Shown here: positions 24,398 to 36,975 of the stretch, one piece after another
How the letters are laid out: each line of letters opens with the position of its first letter
Numbering within the stretch: the first letter of the stretch is position 1
Origin: Grammothele lineata
Taxonomy: Eukaryota; Basidiomycota; Agaricomycetes; Polyporales; Polyporaceae
Direction of reading: 5' to 3'
DNA: 64,000 bases
NCBI GenBank assembly: GCA_002150815.3
Contig: NDFF03000094.1
Coordinates: 100,205-164,204 of the forward strand
The notes under the pieces: model-generated
Seen by the model: only the letters and a program-made list of their open reading frames with translations
Databases searched by the model: none
What the model was told of the DNA's origin: nothing
Program-made: the position numbers and the translations under genes

Positions 24398-25033
24398 GAA
24401 GATCTATTAGGTAGATAGAGCCCCGGCAGCTACGAGGATTGTCGACGTAGGGAATCGGCGGCGAGATGATCGTTGGATAGATAGTCACGACAGGGAGAGG
24501 TACTCAGCGATCGGCCCGGGAGCATCACGATAGGACATGGTTTTAGCACACCACTGGCCCTCGGGAGGATGCCCACGATGGTCCGCGTTTTCACATGGTA
24601 TGGAAATACAGCACAGGTACTGTGTCCGATATATAGCTGGACGTTGGGCGAAAGGGGCGCGTGGCCAGGTTATCGTAACATTAGGAAGTAACATGGGTGA
24701 GAGTCGGATACGATTCATACGAAGCCGGACAGTCGCTTGGACAAATAGTACACTTGAAACTCCGATGTTATCAATTGGAATCCCGATATTCTTTCTATCG
24801 GTACGCTTCTTGTCATGCCGACCGCTCGCGTGTATGCGTGCATTACGCGCTAGTCGCGCCTGAGCTTCTTGCACATTCTCCTCGACCTCCTTCCTCTTCT
24901 TCACTCGTTCCGGCTTCTCTGCTGGTCGGACAACAGCAGCGGCCAGTCTACAACGCTGCGTCAAGCAGCGTCTTATGACTAGGCCAGGCACGTATAACGA
25001 CTCCGACACCATCAGGCCCCTCCGATATTCACA
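24398..25033. promoter_or_regulatory. Divergent promoter region, aldolase and mgm1
   Basis: These 636 bases separate two divergent starts. GATATATAG near 24631 is the only clear A/T-rich element. No gene was found. Confidence 0.4.
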
Positions 25034-28000
25034 ATGTACGCCTCTTTCCGCCGCCGCGTTTCGTCGGCCTTCACGCCTCGCAAGGCGTCGACGTACGGAC
25101 CTGCTGCAGCGGCGCGCCAGCAGACTGCAGGGCCCTCCCGTCCGGTTCACCGCCAATTCGCGACGCTCCTGACGAATACACACCTCCGGACTCGCTCGCG
25201 GTACGGCGTGCAGGCGGCGTCGATCCGGCGTGTGCATGTCCGCGCGCTCTCGTACTCTTCCATCCCGCGCTTCGTCCTCCGCGCGTTCCGCGTACCCGTC
25301 GCGACCGCGACCGTCGGCGCGGGCGGGTTCACGTACGCGAACTACAAGTTCGAAGGTAAGCAGCTTCGTCGGCAGTCTAGACTATAGCTCGGCGCGTTCG
25401 AGACCGTAGCTTAGAGTATGGTTGCCGGAGCAGGTCTAGGAAGAGGGACGGGCCGCGGACTGACGCGTACTCTGTTCCAGAGTTTAAGAAGAAGACGAAT
25501 GAGGCATTTTCTACGGTACAGGACACTATCACCGACGTCTTTGACGCGGCTTCGGGCGCAATGAAGACCGTCTCGGACCGAATGTCGGATGTCAAGCTTC
25601 CCTCCATGGAGACACCCCAGTTCCTCAAGGATCTCTTCTCGTCTACGGAGGGAGGAAGCCATGAGGAAGGACGCGAGGACTCAGGATCATCTTCCAAGAA
25701 ACGGCGACCGGAAGGCGACGACGCGGCAGCTCTTGCAGCTATGATGGCGGCCACTTCGCTGTCTGCCTCGGATTCCAAGGCTGGAGACAACTCAAACTAT
25801 AGCGGCGATCAACCGAACGGCTTGATGCACTTAACCCGCAAACTTATTGAGATCCGGACAATGTTGATCAGCATCGACCAGAGCGACGCCTTGAAGTTGC
25901 CGAGTATAGTGGTCATCGGTAGCCAGAGCTCTGGGAAGAGTTCTGTGCTTGAAGCTATCGTTGGACAGGAGTTTCTACCAAAGTGAGCAGCCAGAATACT
26001 GTTCAGAAGCTGAGCAACTAAGCAACTTTCGTTAGGGGGAATAACATGGTAACACGGCGACCCATCGAGCTGACGCTCATCCACACCCCCGCGACAAACG
26101 GCAATACGCCACAGGTGTATGGCGAATTCCCCGCTCTGGGTCTTGGGAAGATCACCGACTTCACCGCCATCCAGCGTACGCTCACCGATCTCAATCTCGC
26201 AGTGCCCGCTTCCGAGTGTGTGTCCAATGATCCCATCGACCTTCGCATCTACAGCCCCAACGTTCCCGATCTCACCCTCATCGACCTCCCCGGATACATT
26301 CAGATTGCCTCCATGGACCAGCCGGAGACTCTCAAAGAGAAGATTGCGGGTCTTTGCGAGAAGTACATTCGCGAGCCTAATATTATCCTCGCTGTATGCG
26401 CTGCAGATGTCGATCTCGCGAATTCCCCCGCTCTTCGTGCCAGCAGGAAAGTCGACCCGCTTGGCCTTCGGACGATCGGAGTGATCACGAAGATGGACCT
26501 GGTGCCTCCCGAGCAAGGCGCATCCATCCTCTCGGGAAACCGGTACCCACTTCATCTCGGGTATGTCGGTGTCGTCTGCAAGCCTTCTGGCAAGAAGAAT
26601 GCCCGGGACATGCTCACTGTCGCGAAGCGCGCGGAGGACGACTATTTTGGTTCGCACCGGGAGCTCTTTGGCAGCACGTCGAAACTCATGGTGGGTACCG
26701 ATACCCTCCGCCGTCGGCTTATGGAAGTTCTGGAGTCGTCTATGGCGTCCTCGCTTCATGGGATTACGAACGCTGTCCAACTGGAACTCGAAGAGGCCCA
26801 GTACCAGTTCAAGGTCCAATACAACGACCGGCGGATCACGGCGGAGTCGTACGTCGCGGAGACTATGGATGCGCTGAAGGGACGTTTCAAGGAGTACACG
26901 GCCCAGTTCCGCAAACCCCAAGTGCGCGAGAAGCTCAAGGAAATGCTCGAGCAACGCGTCATGAACGTACTCGAGCAGCTCTACTGGTCGGACAAGCGCG
27001 TCCCCGAGCTGAACGCGCTCGGTGCGGATCCCCGCGTTACCCCGGACGCTGTCGAGCCGTACTGGCGGTACAAACTCGACGCGGCCTCGTCCCTTCTCAC
27101 GAAGTCAGGCGTGGGGCGCGACTCGACCCTGCTCGTCGCAGACGGCCTGCGCGCGCTGATCGACTCGATTGCGCAGGGCGAGCCATTCAACTATCACCCC
27201 CGCGCGGCGGAGAGGCTCGTGCAGTTCTCGCATGCGATCCTCCGTGAGCGTATTGGCGTGACGTCGGACCAGGTCGAGAACTGCATCAAGCCGTACAAGT
27301 TCGAGGTCGAGGTCGAGCCGCGCGAGTGGGAGACGGGCCGTGCGGGCGCCATCACGCTCTTTGAGGGTGAGATGAAGCTCGCGGAGGAGAAGCTCAGGGA
27401 GATCCGCACGCGTGTCGGTGGGAGCAGAAGGCTAAATAACCTGATGGGGTACGTGCGTGAGCTAGAAGAGAAGGAGAGGGAGAGGAAGCAGCGCAGGCTG
27501 CAGGCGGTTGGTGAAGAGAGCGAGGCATCCGCGGCTGTCGTGCCGGACGACTACCGGTACCCTCCGGCGCAGATTCTGGACGGTGAGTGCTGTTTGCAAT
27601 GCGGTCACAGTCGGACGCGCTCATCTTGATTTGGGGCAGCACGACATGCGATGATGTTCAATGACCGGATTGGTATCCTGAAGCTCCGGTTGGCTGCGCT
27701 CAAGTCGAAGAGGTGCAAAGCGGGGCCGGAGAGTGACGTGCTGTGCCCTGAAGCGTTCCTCAATGTGGTCGCCGACAAACTCGCCTATACCTCCACAATG
27801 TTCATCAATATCGAGCTGCTTGAGGACTTCTTCTATCAGGTGAACCCGGTGTCCCTTATGCTTACCGCGATCTGTGTCTGACAGATTGTTGCGCACAGTT
27901 CCCGCGTGAGATTGACTCGCATCTGCTCTATGGCCTCGACAAGAAGGAGTACGTAGAATTTGCGCGCGAGAACCCCGCCATCAGACGGCATCTGGACCTC

Positions 28001-28179
28001 CAGGAGCGCAAGGACAAACTGGAAGAGGCGAGTGCATGTAGCGATCGGACCTCACCTATAGTTGATGCTAACAATCATCGACACAGGTCATGAAGCAGCT
28101 CAACAGCTTGGCCACCCTCCGACCGGACGTCCAGCCCGCACCACGACGACAGCGAGGTTTGTTCGGCGGCATGTTCTGA
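25034..28179 (+). CDS. mgm1: Mitochondrial inner-membrane dynamin GTPase Mgm1/OPA1
   Basis: This large GTPase fuses inner mitochondrial membranes and shapes cristae. Six exons (25034-25355, 25481-25982, 26036-27582, 27640-27839, 27899-28027, 28087-28179) give 930 residues, normal for the family. The Arg/Ser/Ala-rich start is a mitochondrial presequence. A hydrophobic segment near residue 90-105 ([18 protein letters not shown]) is the expected inner-membrane anchor. A linker follows, then the GTPase domain with G1 [10 protein letters not shown], the G2 region RRPIELTL, G3 DLPG and G4 TKMD. The middle and effector region ends in [16 protein letters not shown]. Intron 5 begins GC rather than GT (28028-28086); this join is needed to give EEVMKQL. 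The antisense frame of 381 codons is a shadow. Splice sites are otherwise standard. Confidence 0.96.
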
Positions 28180-28665
28180 CCGTCTCAGGGGCTCGGCTTT
28201 GGGGTAGAGGATGTGCGGCTACGGCACGGCCCGCACGTTTGGATTTATGCATATTCCCTTACTGTACATTGATAAGATGTTTTACCATCTTACCTCGTAT
28301 AATTGAAGTTCCCTACTCGACGATCGCTGCGTTGGGGACGATCTCTTGTTGGGGTTCCGCGTGGCGTAAAAACGCTGACCGGCACCCAATGTACGCTTCG
28401 TCTTCGACCGGGGTACCGGTTATTGGTTGCCGGAGTGGCCATGGCTCATCGTTTTGCGACGAGTATCGTCGGTGCCTGCGGCTACATAAAGCTTTAAAGG
28501 TTGGGGAGTGCCGCCGCGGGATCGCGCTGACCTCCTCTCTGGCTGTGTTCGCGCAGGCTTTTCAAGAGCAAGAAAAGCGGGGTGCGGACATCTTTCACTT
28601 GCCAGCGCTTCCATCACCGTTCTGAACCGCACACAGGCACCGAAGCCTCCTCCAGCGCCGACTAT
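28180..28665. other. Intergenic
   Basis: These 486 bases separate two genes on the same strand. No further gene was seen. An earlier in-frame ATG at 28582 could extend the next protein by 28 residues. Confidence 0.4.
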
Positions 28666-30405
28666 ATGAGCCCACAAGAGCGCGGCGTGCATGGCCGCCC
28701 AACACACCCACTCCTCCTCGCCGCTTGCCTCGTCGCACTCATGTCCTCCGCCGGGGCCGTCGTGATCAGCAGGCTCCGCGGCCTCTCCGTCGCAGGTGCG
28801 TGTGCCTGTCGCGTGAACGCGCACTCGGGCCTCGGCTAATCCTCGTGCACCCTCTCCTCCGCGCCGCCACAATGCCTTACAGAGCTTGCCCGCGTGCTCT
28901 CAGCCCGGTCCTTCCACTATGCACCCAGGATCCTCAAGTACTTTGTTCTCTTTCTCTTCCTCGTGCAAGCACGCTCCTGGCCGCTCGCATGGCACTGTGA
29001 GCACCTCTCCCGCTTCTCCCGGAGGTGGCATGACGTACTGACTGCTATCCCGGCTTCGGCGGGGCTTCTCCTCAGTTTACGTGTGGCGACCAGTATTCGT
29101 CTTGCGCGGAAAGTACTACCTCAACAGGCTCGCGCATATCTTTTCCTCGGCCAGCGTGCGACGGCAAAAGAGCTTGGAGTGGATCGAGGGATTGTCTCAG
29201 GTCGGGAAGAACCCGTTCGACCTTCAGGTCACGTATAAGACATGGGCTGGTGAGTTTCGGTCTCTCTATGCTGGATCGTATACCTTCCTTCTGCCGTTCG
29301 GCAACGCTTGTCGTACTCAATGCTCGCGAATGGCACAGGACCGGATGACTGTGACTACAACCTTCATCTCAGCAACTCTTCGTACCCCAAGGTGAGCATA
29401 ACCCCTTCTCTGTCTCGTTTGCGCCGACATCCAACACGCACACTCGAAGCGCCTGGACGCTTCCCGTATGAAACTAGCCCTCGAGCTCTGCCCTACCGTA
29501 TTCCGTGTAGGCGGGTGGATGGGCCTAGGAGGTGAGCCTTCCCTAACATAGCGCCGCTAGCCCCGCACGCCGCTCACGTTCGCCCGCTTGAAGCCACTCA
29601 CTTCAGTTTCGTGCGCGAGATCCCCATGTTCTCCCGGTATGAAATGCGTTCCAGCGTCATGAGCTGGGACCACAAGTGGGTGCGTGTCCCCCCCCCTCTC
29701 CGCTTCGTCCATCTCCGCCCCCCGCAAGGCGCTCTTAGCCTGACCCGCGGACCGCCCGCGCACGCGCAGGTGTTCGTCGTCACCCGCTTCGTGACCAAGC
29801 CCAAGAAGGGCAAGGGCAAGAAGAAGCCCTCGCACGGCAAACACGCGTCCCCGACGCCACCTACCGTGACGCCCCCCTCGGACGCCGCGCCCACCGCGTC
29901 CGTGCACACCGCGAACGGGCTGCACACCGGTGTGTCCACCCCCAACCCCGGCGCAAACGGTACCGCGACCAGTGCTGCGAAGGCGGCGGCGGCGCAGCTG
30001 CTCGAGCGCGGCGAGCCCGACGGCGCGCTCGTGCACTGCCTCGCCGTCTCCGAGACGGTGTGCAAGATCGGCCGGATCACCGTCCCGCCCGCGCTCGTCC
30101 TCGCCGTCGACGGCTACTCGCGCGCCCCTTCCTCTGGCTCTTCTCTTGAGGGGTACTCGCACGCGAACCCGCCGCCGCACTGGGCGAAGGTGAAGGCGAT
30201 GCTGGGCGGGGCGGGCGGGCGGCTGGACGACGCGCGGGGGATGAGGGTGCTTCGTGCGTTCCTCACCGGGGGGTGGCGGGAGGTGCCCGAGGGCGAGCGG
30301 TGGTGGGAGGACGCGCTGGGCGGGGAGGTGGAGGAGAGGCGGGTGCGCGGGTTGGGATGTATGCAGGCGCTCAGGCAGGGGTTGGAGGAGGCGAGGACGA
30401 TCTGA
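28666..30405 (+). CDS. THEM6-like thioesterase-superfamily protein
   Basis: Seven exons (28666-28795, 28883-28996, 29076-29249, 29339-29391, 29450-29531, 29594-29679, 29770-30405) give 424 residues. The start holds two hydrophobic segments (LLLAACLVALMSSAGAVVI and ILKYFVLFLFLVQARSW), probably membrane anchors. The hotdog-fold core follows: FYVWRPVFVLRGKYYLN, WAGPDDCDYNLHLSNSSYPK, RLDASRMKLALELCP and HFSFVREIPMFSRYEM. The DxDxNxHLxNxxY pattern is typical of the 4HBT-like/THEM6 group, whose exact substrates are poorly known. A Lys-rich, Ala/Thr/Pro-rich loop (KPKKGKGKKKPSHGKH onward) is inserted before the last strands. Intron 6 is 90 bases with a run of nine C. The gene is tail-to-tail with the next, with 243 bases between stops. 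Confidence 0.82.
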
Positions 30406-30648
30406 GCCTCCGAGTGCGTGGTTGTCGTGGAGAGCGGAGGTGTAGACGGTATGCGTATTCACTCGATATAGAAGCCACTGTAATCGCTGGTTGTCGTGGC
30501 CGACCATGACATATTATAATGCGCCCGCTCGTATGCGCTGCCTTTAGGCGTAGACTGCATTCGTGTAACCAAGGACATCATGCATATAGTAGGAACCAGT
30601 CACCGCCGTGTCAAACGGCGGGACCACGGATACGTAAAGTCCACGAGC

Positions 30649-32190
30649 TCAAGTCTCCTTTGCCTTTGCTTGCTCCTCCCGCTCTTGCTCCTGCCCCACC
30701 TCTGCCTCTGCCTCTACCTCTTGCACAACCACCGGCGAGCCCCGCTCCGACATCTCGTCGCAAACATGCTCCCCCGTCTCCATCGCGCACGCCAACACCG
30801 CCTCGCCCCTCGCGAGCAGCCACACGCTCTCCATATCGTCCTCCCCCAAGCGCGCGTACAAACACCTGCACCCCAGCCCCCTTGGGCCCGCGTACGGACC
30901 CCAGACCCACGCCGCGCGCGCCACGGCGAGGGCGAGGGCGACCCCGGCCCAGTGCGCGCCGAGGAGCGGAAAAAGAGCGAAGAGGAAGCCGAGGAAGATG
31001 CCGAGGAAGGGGTGCAGGAGGTCCGCCCAGAAGGCGAGGCGGCGCAGGCCCGGTGGGGGGGCGGGGGAGAGGTAGCCGGGGGAGAAGGCGATGAGGGAGA
31101 GGGAGCGGGGGAGGAGGAGGATGGAGCCGCCGACGGCGATGCACCAGGGGAGGAAAAGGGCGAGGCGGAGGAGGGAGGGAGTGAGGGAGAGGGCGCGGGA
31201 GGGGAGAGGGTGGGTGGGAGTCTGCGACTGTGGGGTCGTGGTCGTGGCCGTGACGTCGAGGCGGGGAGAGGTACTAGCCTCAGCGAGCCAGGAGGCGAAG
31301 GAGGTGGCAGAAGGAGACGGGCTGGGCGTCCTCATCTCCTCGGGCTCAACGCCAACGTTAGCATCAAACTCGGTGCCGTCGTCGATGTCGAGTTCAACGT
31401 CTCTACAGTAAAGCCCGATGGTAGAGCTGCCAGTCGCCACGCGCCCCGCGGTGTCGAGGTCGCTGAAGGTCGCGCTCTCGGACTGGACGAGCACCGAGAT
31501 CGCAGGGCGTTCGGCGGGCGCCTGCTAGTGGCAGGGAGAGGCGCGTGGGTGAGTGGGTATACGCGCGAATGTGGTATGGCGGGACTGACCTCCCTCCAGC
31601 CTCCGGGTATGGCACTGGTGATCGCCATCGCTGAGGGAGACTCGGTCATCGATCCTGCCCCACCGTTCATCCACGCCGCCTTGTCGAATGTATTTCAGTT
31701 TGAGCCCGTTTCAAAGGAACGCGAATCTAGTGTACCCACCTTCCGAATCGACCGCCGATGGACTAACGACTTGACAAACCCCTTGGCCTTGCCCACCGCC
31801 CGCGAGAGCGACCTTGGTTTCCCCGGTGTCCCGAGCGCGTCCGCCCCGTCTGCATCGTCGCAACCAAACTCCCCCTGGAACGGGACTGGGGTCCTGAACT
31901 CGTCCTCCGCAGGAGTTGCAGGGGGCGGGTCGATGTCCGAACTGACGACGCCGACGTTAACAACGGACGTGAATGGGGACAGCGCGGGCGTGACGATCTC
32001 GTCTTCGGAGCTCGCGGTCCCCGCGGTGAGCCGCGCCGAAGACGGCTGGTGTTTGAGTGGGGAACTGGGGCTCAGCCGGGGCTACGCGCGCGGAGAGTTC
32101 GTCAGGGCTTCGTGCACGGATGGGCTAGTCGGTCGTGCGTACCGGAATGGGGACGCCGTCGCGGGTGTACTGGAGGTGACAGGTAGCCAT
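30649..32190 (-). CDS. Multi-pass membrane protein, unknown family
   Basis: Four minus-strand exons (32190-32143, 32081-31740, 31679-31590, 31524-30649) join in phase to give 451 residues. The start reads MATCHLQYTRDGVPIP. A Ser/Pro/Asp-rich region (TPAEDEFRTPVPFQGEFG) follows, then a basic patch KAKGFVKSLVHRRSIRK, a conserved-looking block ESATFSDLDTAGRVATGSS with IGLYCRDVELDIDD, and then at least three hydrophobic helices (LLRLALFLPWCIAVGGSILLL and two more). The end is Glu/Lys-rich. I do not recognise a family. The plus strand carries a 710-codon open frame over the same DNA (30580-32712), but its composition is a GC-rich shadow, while the minus reading splices cleanly. Translation order and phases are convincing; function is unknown. 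Confidence 0.68.
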
Positions 32191-32834
32191 TTCGGACGCG
32201 CACTCGAGGTGGTAAGGTGGAGGCAGGGAGAAGGAGCAGTCCGGCGGAGAGCATGTTGGGTACGAGTACGCTGCGAAGGAGGCTGGCAATATTGGGCTGC
32301 CGAGATCGGCGGGCTGCGAGCGGGGGCGGGCAGTGGCAGGGGGCGGGCGATCGGCGGACGGGGTGCCCGCCGCAGAGACGGACTCGAGGGAGGGTGCGAG
32401 TTGGGCTGCGTCGGGCTGCGCGCAAAGGCAAACCTTTTTTGTTTGAGGGCTCTGGCTGGCTGCGCGCCGATCTGGCGGGACGAGAACCCGAACAGGTCCA
32501 GATCGGACTCCCGCAAAGGTGCGCGGCCAGGAATGCAGTGCTGCGCAGAGGCGAGTTTGAGCTTGCTCGACTTCGCCCGTCGCTCTAGATCTGCTCGACT
32601 CCTTCGTTCGGCTGCTTCGTCCCACAGCTCAGGAGAAACCGTCACCACAGTTGCATGTGAATGCGTCCCCAGGTCGAGACACCGCGCTCTCCCGCTTGTC
32701 TTGCTGTGTTAGTACAAAAGTAGTCAGTCCACGACCATGGGGACCATCGCACACCGTAGTTGACAGTCGGCGAAAGATACATAGATAGATGCATGCAAGA
32801 GAGCGTCCAATAATACAGCGTGAGTCGTACTTCG

Positions 32835-33494
32835 TCATTGCCTATGCACCTTGGGCGCCGAGATCAGTCCGAGCAAGCCAAACGCGAGCGCATACAGCCC
32901 AGACGCTATCCGCGGCAAGTCAGCGGGATCTTCCAACGGACATCGCGATGCTCACCTGCTACGATGCCCTCCAAATAACCCAAACTAGACCACCGCCCTA
33001 GTGTGTAACTCAATAGCGACCAGCCGGCCACGATCGACGCGGTCATGACCTGGAGCGCATCAGGCGGTGTGGTGGCGCGCGGCACGAGTACCAACATACC
33101 GGGATGACTGTGGACAAGACACCGGATTGTCGCCAGTGTCGATACTTGGGGCGCATTGAGGGATTATCTTCTTTTAAGGGCACGGAGAAACTCACATTAG
33201 GTTGCTCTCCCTGGATGAGAGGCAGTACGAGGACGTAAAGGAAGAGGGACACGGTGACTGTGGCGGAAAGTAATGACAGGCGAGCGGAGAAACTGGCGAG
33301 GGCTATGCTGAGGAGGCCGCATGATGAGAGGTCAGAGAGAACACGCACGCTGCCCATGTATGTGAACCCGCGTCGCCGGCTAATAGACGAAGGAGGACGT
33401 TGTGGCTGTCAAAGTAGTAGGTGAGGACGCCACCAGGGAGGACGAATTTTAGCTGCTTGAGGGTGTGGCGCGAGAGGGAGACGAGGGAGGCCAT
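32835..33494 (-). CDS. Small membrane protein (155 residues), unknown
   Basis: Five exons (33494-33349, 33307-33196, 33144-33100, 33049-32956, 32905-32835) give 155 residues starting MASLVSLSRHTLKQLKFVLP. Four hydrophobic segments are visible, including IALASFSARL through LFLYVLVLPLI, VMTASIVAGWSLLSYTL and ASGLYALAFGLLGLIS. Introns are 41-56 bases. The 45-base third exon (YRHWRQSGVLSTVIP) is the least certain, but it closes the frame. No family is recognised. The stop after APKVHRQ may be real, or a further exon could follow. The gene lies 645 bases upstream of the previous membrane protein on the same strand. Confidence 0.58.
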
Positions 33495-34166
33495 GACCGC
33501 TGCTGTTGAAGCACGGAGGAGGTGGCGAGATGGCGAGGAGGAGGGGGACGGGACGGGCGGGACGGCGCACCGTGCCAGAGAAGCCCTGGTCGTTATTCGG
33601 GGATGTTTTCGTGCAGTCGACGAACGCTGCCGCCGCCGGCACGGTCCACCAGCCCTGGGCGCGATCGACGTCGACCCCCACTTTCACGTGCGCGGGGCGT
33701 CGCCGGCGCCTTGGGTCGTTTACACCTGCTTACACGCCCTTGCACGCGCGTTTACACGTCATTCAACGGCAACTGATAGGCCCATAGCAATTCGAATTAT
33801 TCGAAGCTTACTCGCCTGTCTTACCGAAAGGCGGGTCCTCGGCAAGCGTGGCGGTCGCGAGACTTCCCCTCCGAAGCGGCGAGCGACCGTTGCACGCCCT
33901 TTCGAACCCTCTGCAGCGTCCAGTGAGCGAGCATGCTCTCAAAACGACTCCCATAACGCTGAGAGACCACTTGGGACGGATCCGGAGCGTGCACGACACG
34001 GTGAGAATCTCATCTCCGCTGCAGCGCCCCACCCGGTCCGTCCGCGGGTGGAGGTCGCATGTCCCTGTCCTCATTCCCTGCTCATCTCTCCACTCCTCTC
34101 GTCCATTAACTAGCCCGCATGCTCTAAACGCCCTCGCCTTTCTTTCGCCCCCTCCTCTTGCACGCT
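33495..34166. promoter_or_regulatory. Divergent promoter region, small membrane protein and cation exchanger
   Basis: These 672 bases lie between divergent starts. Overlapping GC-rich frames on the plus strand have no splice or family support. A C/T-rich tract (about 34080-34160) precedes the exchanger ATG. Confidence 0.45.
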
Positions 34167-36975
34167 ATGTGGTCCGGCGCCCCCAAGCTAGCCTTCGTCG
34201 CTCTCGTCGCCATCAACTGCCTCCTCTGGTCCCAATCCCGCTACAGCCATGTCGGCACGCGATCCTCTCTCCTCGGTCCCGCACACTCGAAGCGGAGCTT
34301 CTCAGATATCGACGCGCTCAATCCATTCCACCTAACCGCAAACGAGGTACGTACCTTCGTCATCTCTTCGACGCCCCCTTGAAGCACCATTGAGTCCCTG
34401 TCGTCCTTCGACTGCGCACGCTGAGCGAGTGCCGTCTGCAGGAATGCCAACCACTCGCGGTGCCCCCCGACCAACAATGCACGCACGTAAAGGAGGTCTG
34501 CGACATGGACCGCACCTTCCTCGGCATCGGCTACCTCCAAGAGTACTTCTGCGCCGACGCCCCTGCCCGCCCCTTCATCTTCGTCGGCTACGCCCTCTGG
34601 CTCGTCTTCCTCTTCTCCACCCTCGGCATCTCCGCCTCCGACTTCTTCTGCCCCAACCTCGGCACCATCGCCCACCTCCTCGGCCTCGACGAGAACGTCG
34701 CCGGCGTCACCTTCCTCGCCTTCGGCAACGGCAGCCCGGACATGTTCGCCACTTTCTCCGCCATGCGCTCCAACTCGGGCGGACTAGCCATCGGCGAGCT
34801 GCTCGGCGCGGCGGCGTTCATCACGTCGTGCGTCGTGGGCTCCATGTGCATCATCAAGCCCTTCAAGGTCAACCGCGGCCCGTTCCTCCGCGACGTTGGC
34901 TTCTTCACCGTCGCCGTCTCCATGCTCCTCGTTGTCCTCTGGGACAACAAGCTCGAGGCCTGGGAGGCCGCGGGCATGATTGTCCTCTATGGGGTTTACG
35001 TGACCACCGTCGTCGCCGGCAGCTGGTGGCGGCGGAGACAGGAGCGGCGGAGGAAATACGAGACGCTCATGCGCAGCGAGTACGCGGAAGAGGAGCCGTA
35101 CTACGACGAGCAGCCGTACATGGACGAACGTGAGTCCTGCGCACTGATCTCCCCCACGCCACCCCATGCACTCGCTCACAATGGGCGCAGCTGATCCCTC
35201 GCCCTCCGTCAACTCGCTCCAAGTGCCCTCGCCCTACTCGCGCGCGCGGGCCGTCTCGCACCCCGACCCCCCGCGGTTAGGCATCCAGACCGACCTCCCC
35301 CCACGCCCACGCACGCGCTCGTCCTCCCCGACGCCACCTCCGCCCCCAAGCCACATGCCCTCCTTCTCGCTCGTCGGCGCGCTCGAGTTCCGGCGCGTCG
35401 TGTCCGAGCTCCAGCGCGACGCCGCGTCCTCGTCCCTCTCGCGCTTCGACAGCAGCCCCCTCACGCCGTACTCTTACCGCCGCCCTCGGCGGGGGACGAC
35501 CTCGGGCTCGCGCAGCCCCATGCGCAGCCCGAGTCTGACAGAACGCGACCCGTGGGACGCGGCGCTGGGTTTGCCGTTGAACGAGAGGTCGCCGTTGTCG
35601 TTGACCCGGCCCTCGCCCACTCCCGCCCACGCGATCGTCGAGCCGACACCCGACGGGGAGACCCCGTTGTCGATCCCGATTCCCGTCATCTCGCGCACCC
35701 CAGCTTCGCCCACCTCCACTGCCTCGGACGACGCGGAGTCACAAACGCTCGTCATGCGTACGAGAAGGGAGCGCGTCCTTGGTGCGCTCGCGCGCGTCGC
35801 GCACATCCTGTTCCCGACGCTGCAGGGCTTCTGGGAGAAACCCGTGCTGGGGAAGATCGCGGCCGTGCTCGCCGCCCCAGCAGTCATGGCCCTCACGCTC
35901 ACGCTCCCCGTGGTGATGACGTCGTACGACGACGCGGGCGCGTCGGTCGAGAAGCGCGCGCACTCGGCGCGCTCTGCAGGAACTGGCGGGAGCGAGGGCA
36001 GGCTGGTCGACTTCGAGGAGGAGGGCGTGGAGCGCGCGTTGATCGCGGAGGAGGAGGTCGAGGAGGAGATGCATGAGCTGCAGTTCAACAAGTGGCTCAT
36101 GGCCGTGCAGTGCTGCCTCGGGCCGCTGTTCGCGGCTGTCGTGCTTTTCGGTGGGTGCTCCCTTTGCTTTCTTCCCCTTTGCCTTCTTCATTTCATCTCG
36201 GCGACATGACCGGGAAAGACTGACACGGTTCTCGGGTCTCGACAGATGGTGTGAAGCACGAAGGCTGGCTGCTACTTGCCACTGGGATCGCAGGGCTCGC
36301 TGCGGCGGTCCTCGTCGCCGTGTTCGCGGACACGGGCCGCTCGCCCGCCTCCCAGCTCGCGCGCTGCGCGATGGGCTTCATCGTCGCCGTCGTGTGGATT
36401 ATGGCCATCGCGGACGAGGTGGTCAAGGTGCTCCAGGTGCGCCTGCGTCACTCCTGACGAGCGCGTGACGCGTTTGCTGACCTTCTCTCCCCTGACCTTC
36501 CCTCCGCGGGCCTCCGCCTCCTTCCCCCTCCCCGCGGCCCACCTCACATGCCCCGCTCACGCACCAGACGTTCGGCTTCCTCTTCGGCCTCTCGGACGCG
36601 ATCATCGGCATCACCATCTTCGCGATCGGGAACTCGCTCGCGGACCTCGTCGCGAACATGTCCGTCGCGGTCTTCGCGCCCATCATGGGCTTCTCCGCCT
36701 GCTTCGGCGGGCCGATGCTCAACATCCTCCTGGGCGTCGGCCTCTCGGGCTCGTACATCGTCCGCGAGACGGGCGCGCCGTACCCGCTGCAGTTCGCGCC
36801 TACCCTTGTCGTCACGGGTGGGGGGCTCCTTGTGGTGCTGCTGGCGACGCTCGCGTTCGTGCCGATGAATGGGTATGTGCTGCCGAGGGGGTGGGGGGTC
36901 GCGCTCATTGGGGCGTACCTCTGCTTGATGATTGCGAACGTCGTCGTGGAGGTGAAGACTTCTGCGTCGTCATGA
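34167..36975 (+). CDS. Cation/Ca2+ exchanger of the CaCA family (NCLX/CCX-like)
   Basis: This membrane antiporter exchanges Ca2+ or another cation against Na+, K+ or H+ across an internal or plasma membrane. Five exons (34167-34346, 34442-35129, 35191-36150, 36246-36436, 36568-36975) give 808 residues. Two alpha repeats hold the ion-binding residues: TFLAFGNGSPDMFATFSAM in the first half and IFAIGNSLADLVANMSVAVF in the second. GNGSPD and GNSLAD are the hallmark of the NCLX/CCX branch. Between them is a cytosolic loop of roughly 350 residues rich in Ser/Pro/Arg (SPTPPPPPSHMPSFSL, RSPSLTERDPWD), a likely regulatory and phosphorylation region. The Cys-containing luminal start (ECQPLAVPPDQQCTHVKEVC) follows a signal-anchor-like helix. 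Organelle (vacuole, mitochondrion or ER) cannot be decided. Confidence 0.9.

Noticed and set aside
25809..26954. A 381-codon minus-strand open frame.
   Set aside because: It is wholly antisense to the GTPase and middle domains of mgm1, which are unmistakable.
30580..32712. A 710-codon plus-strand open frame.
   Set aside because: It lies antisense to a minus-strand gene whose exons join in phase and give clean protein sequence with membrane helices. The plus reading is Arg/Gly/Glu-rich with no family resemblance and stays open because of high GC.
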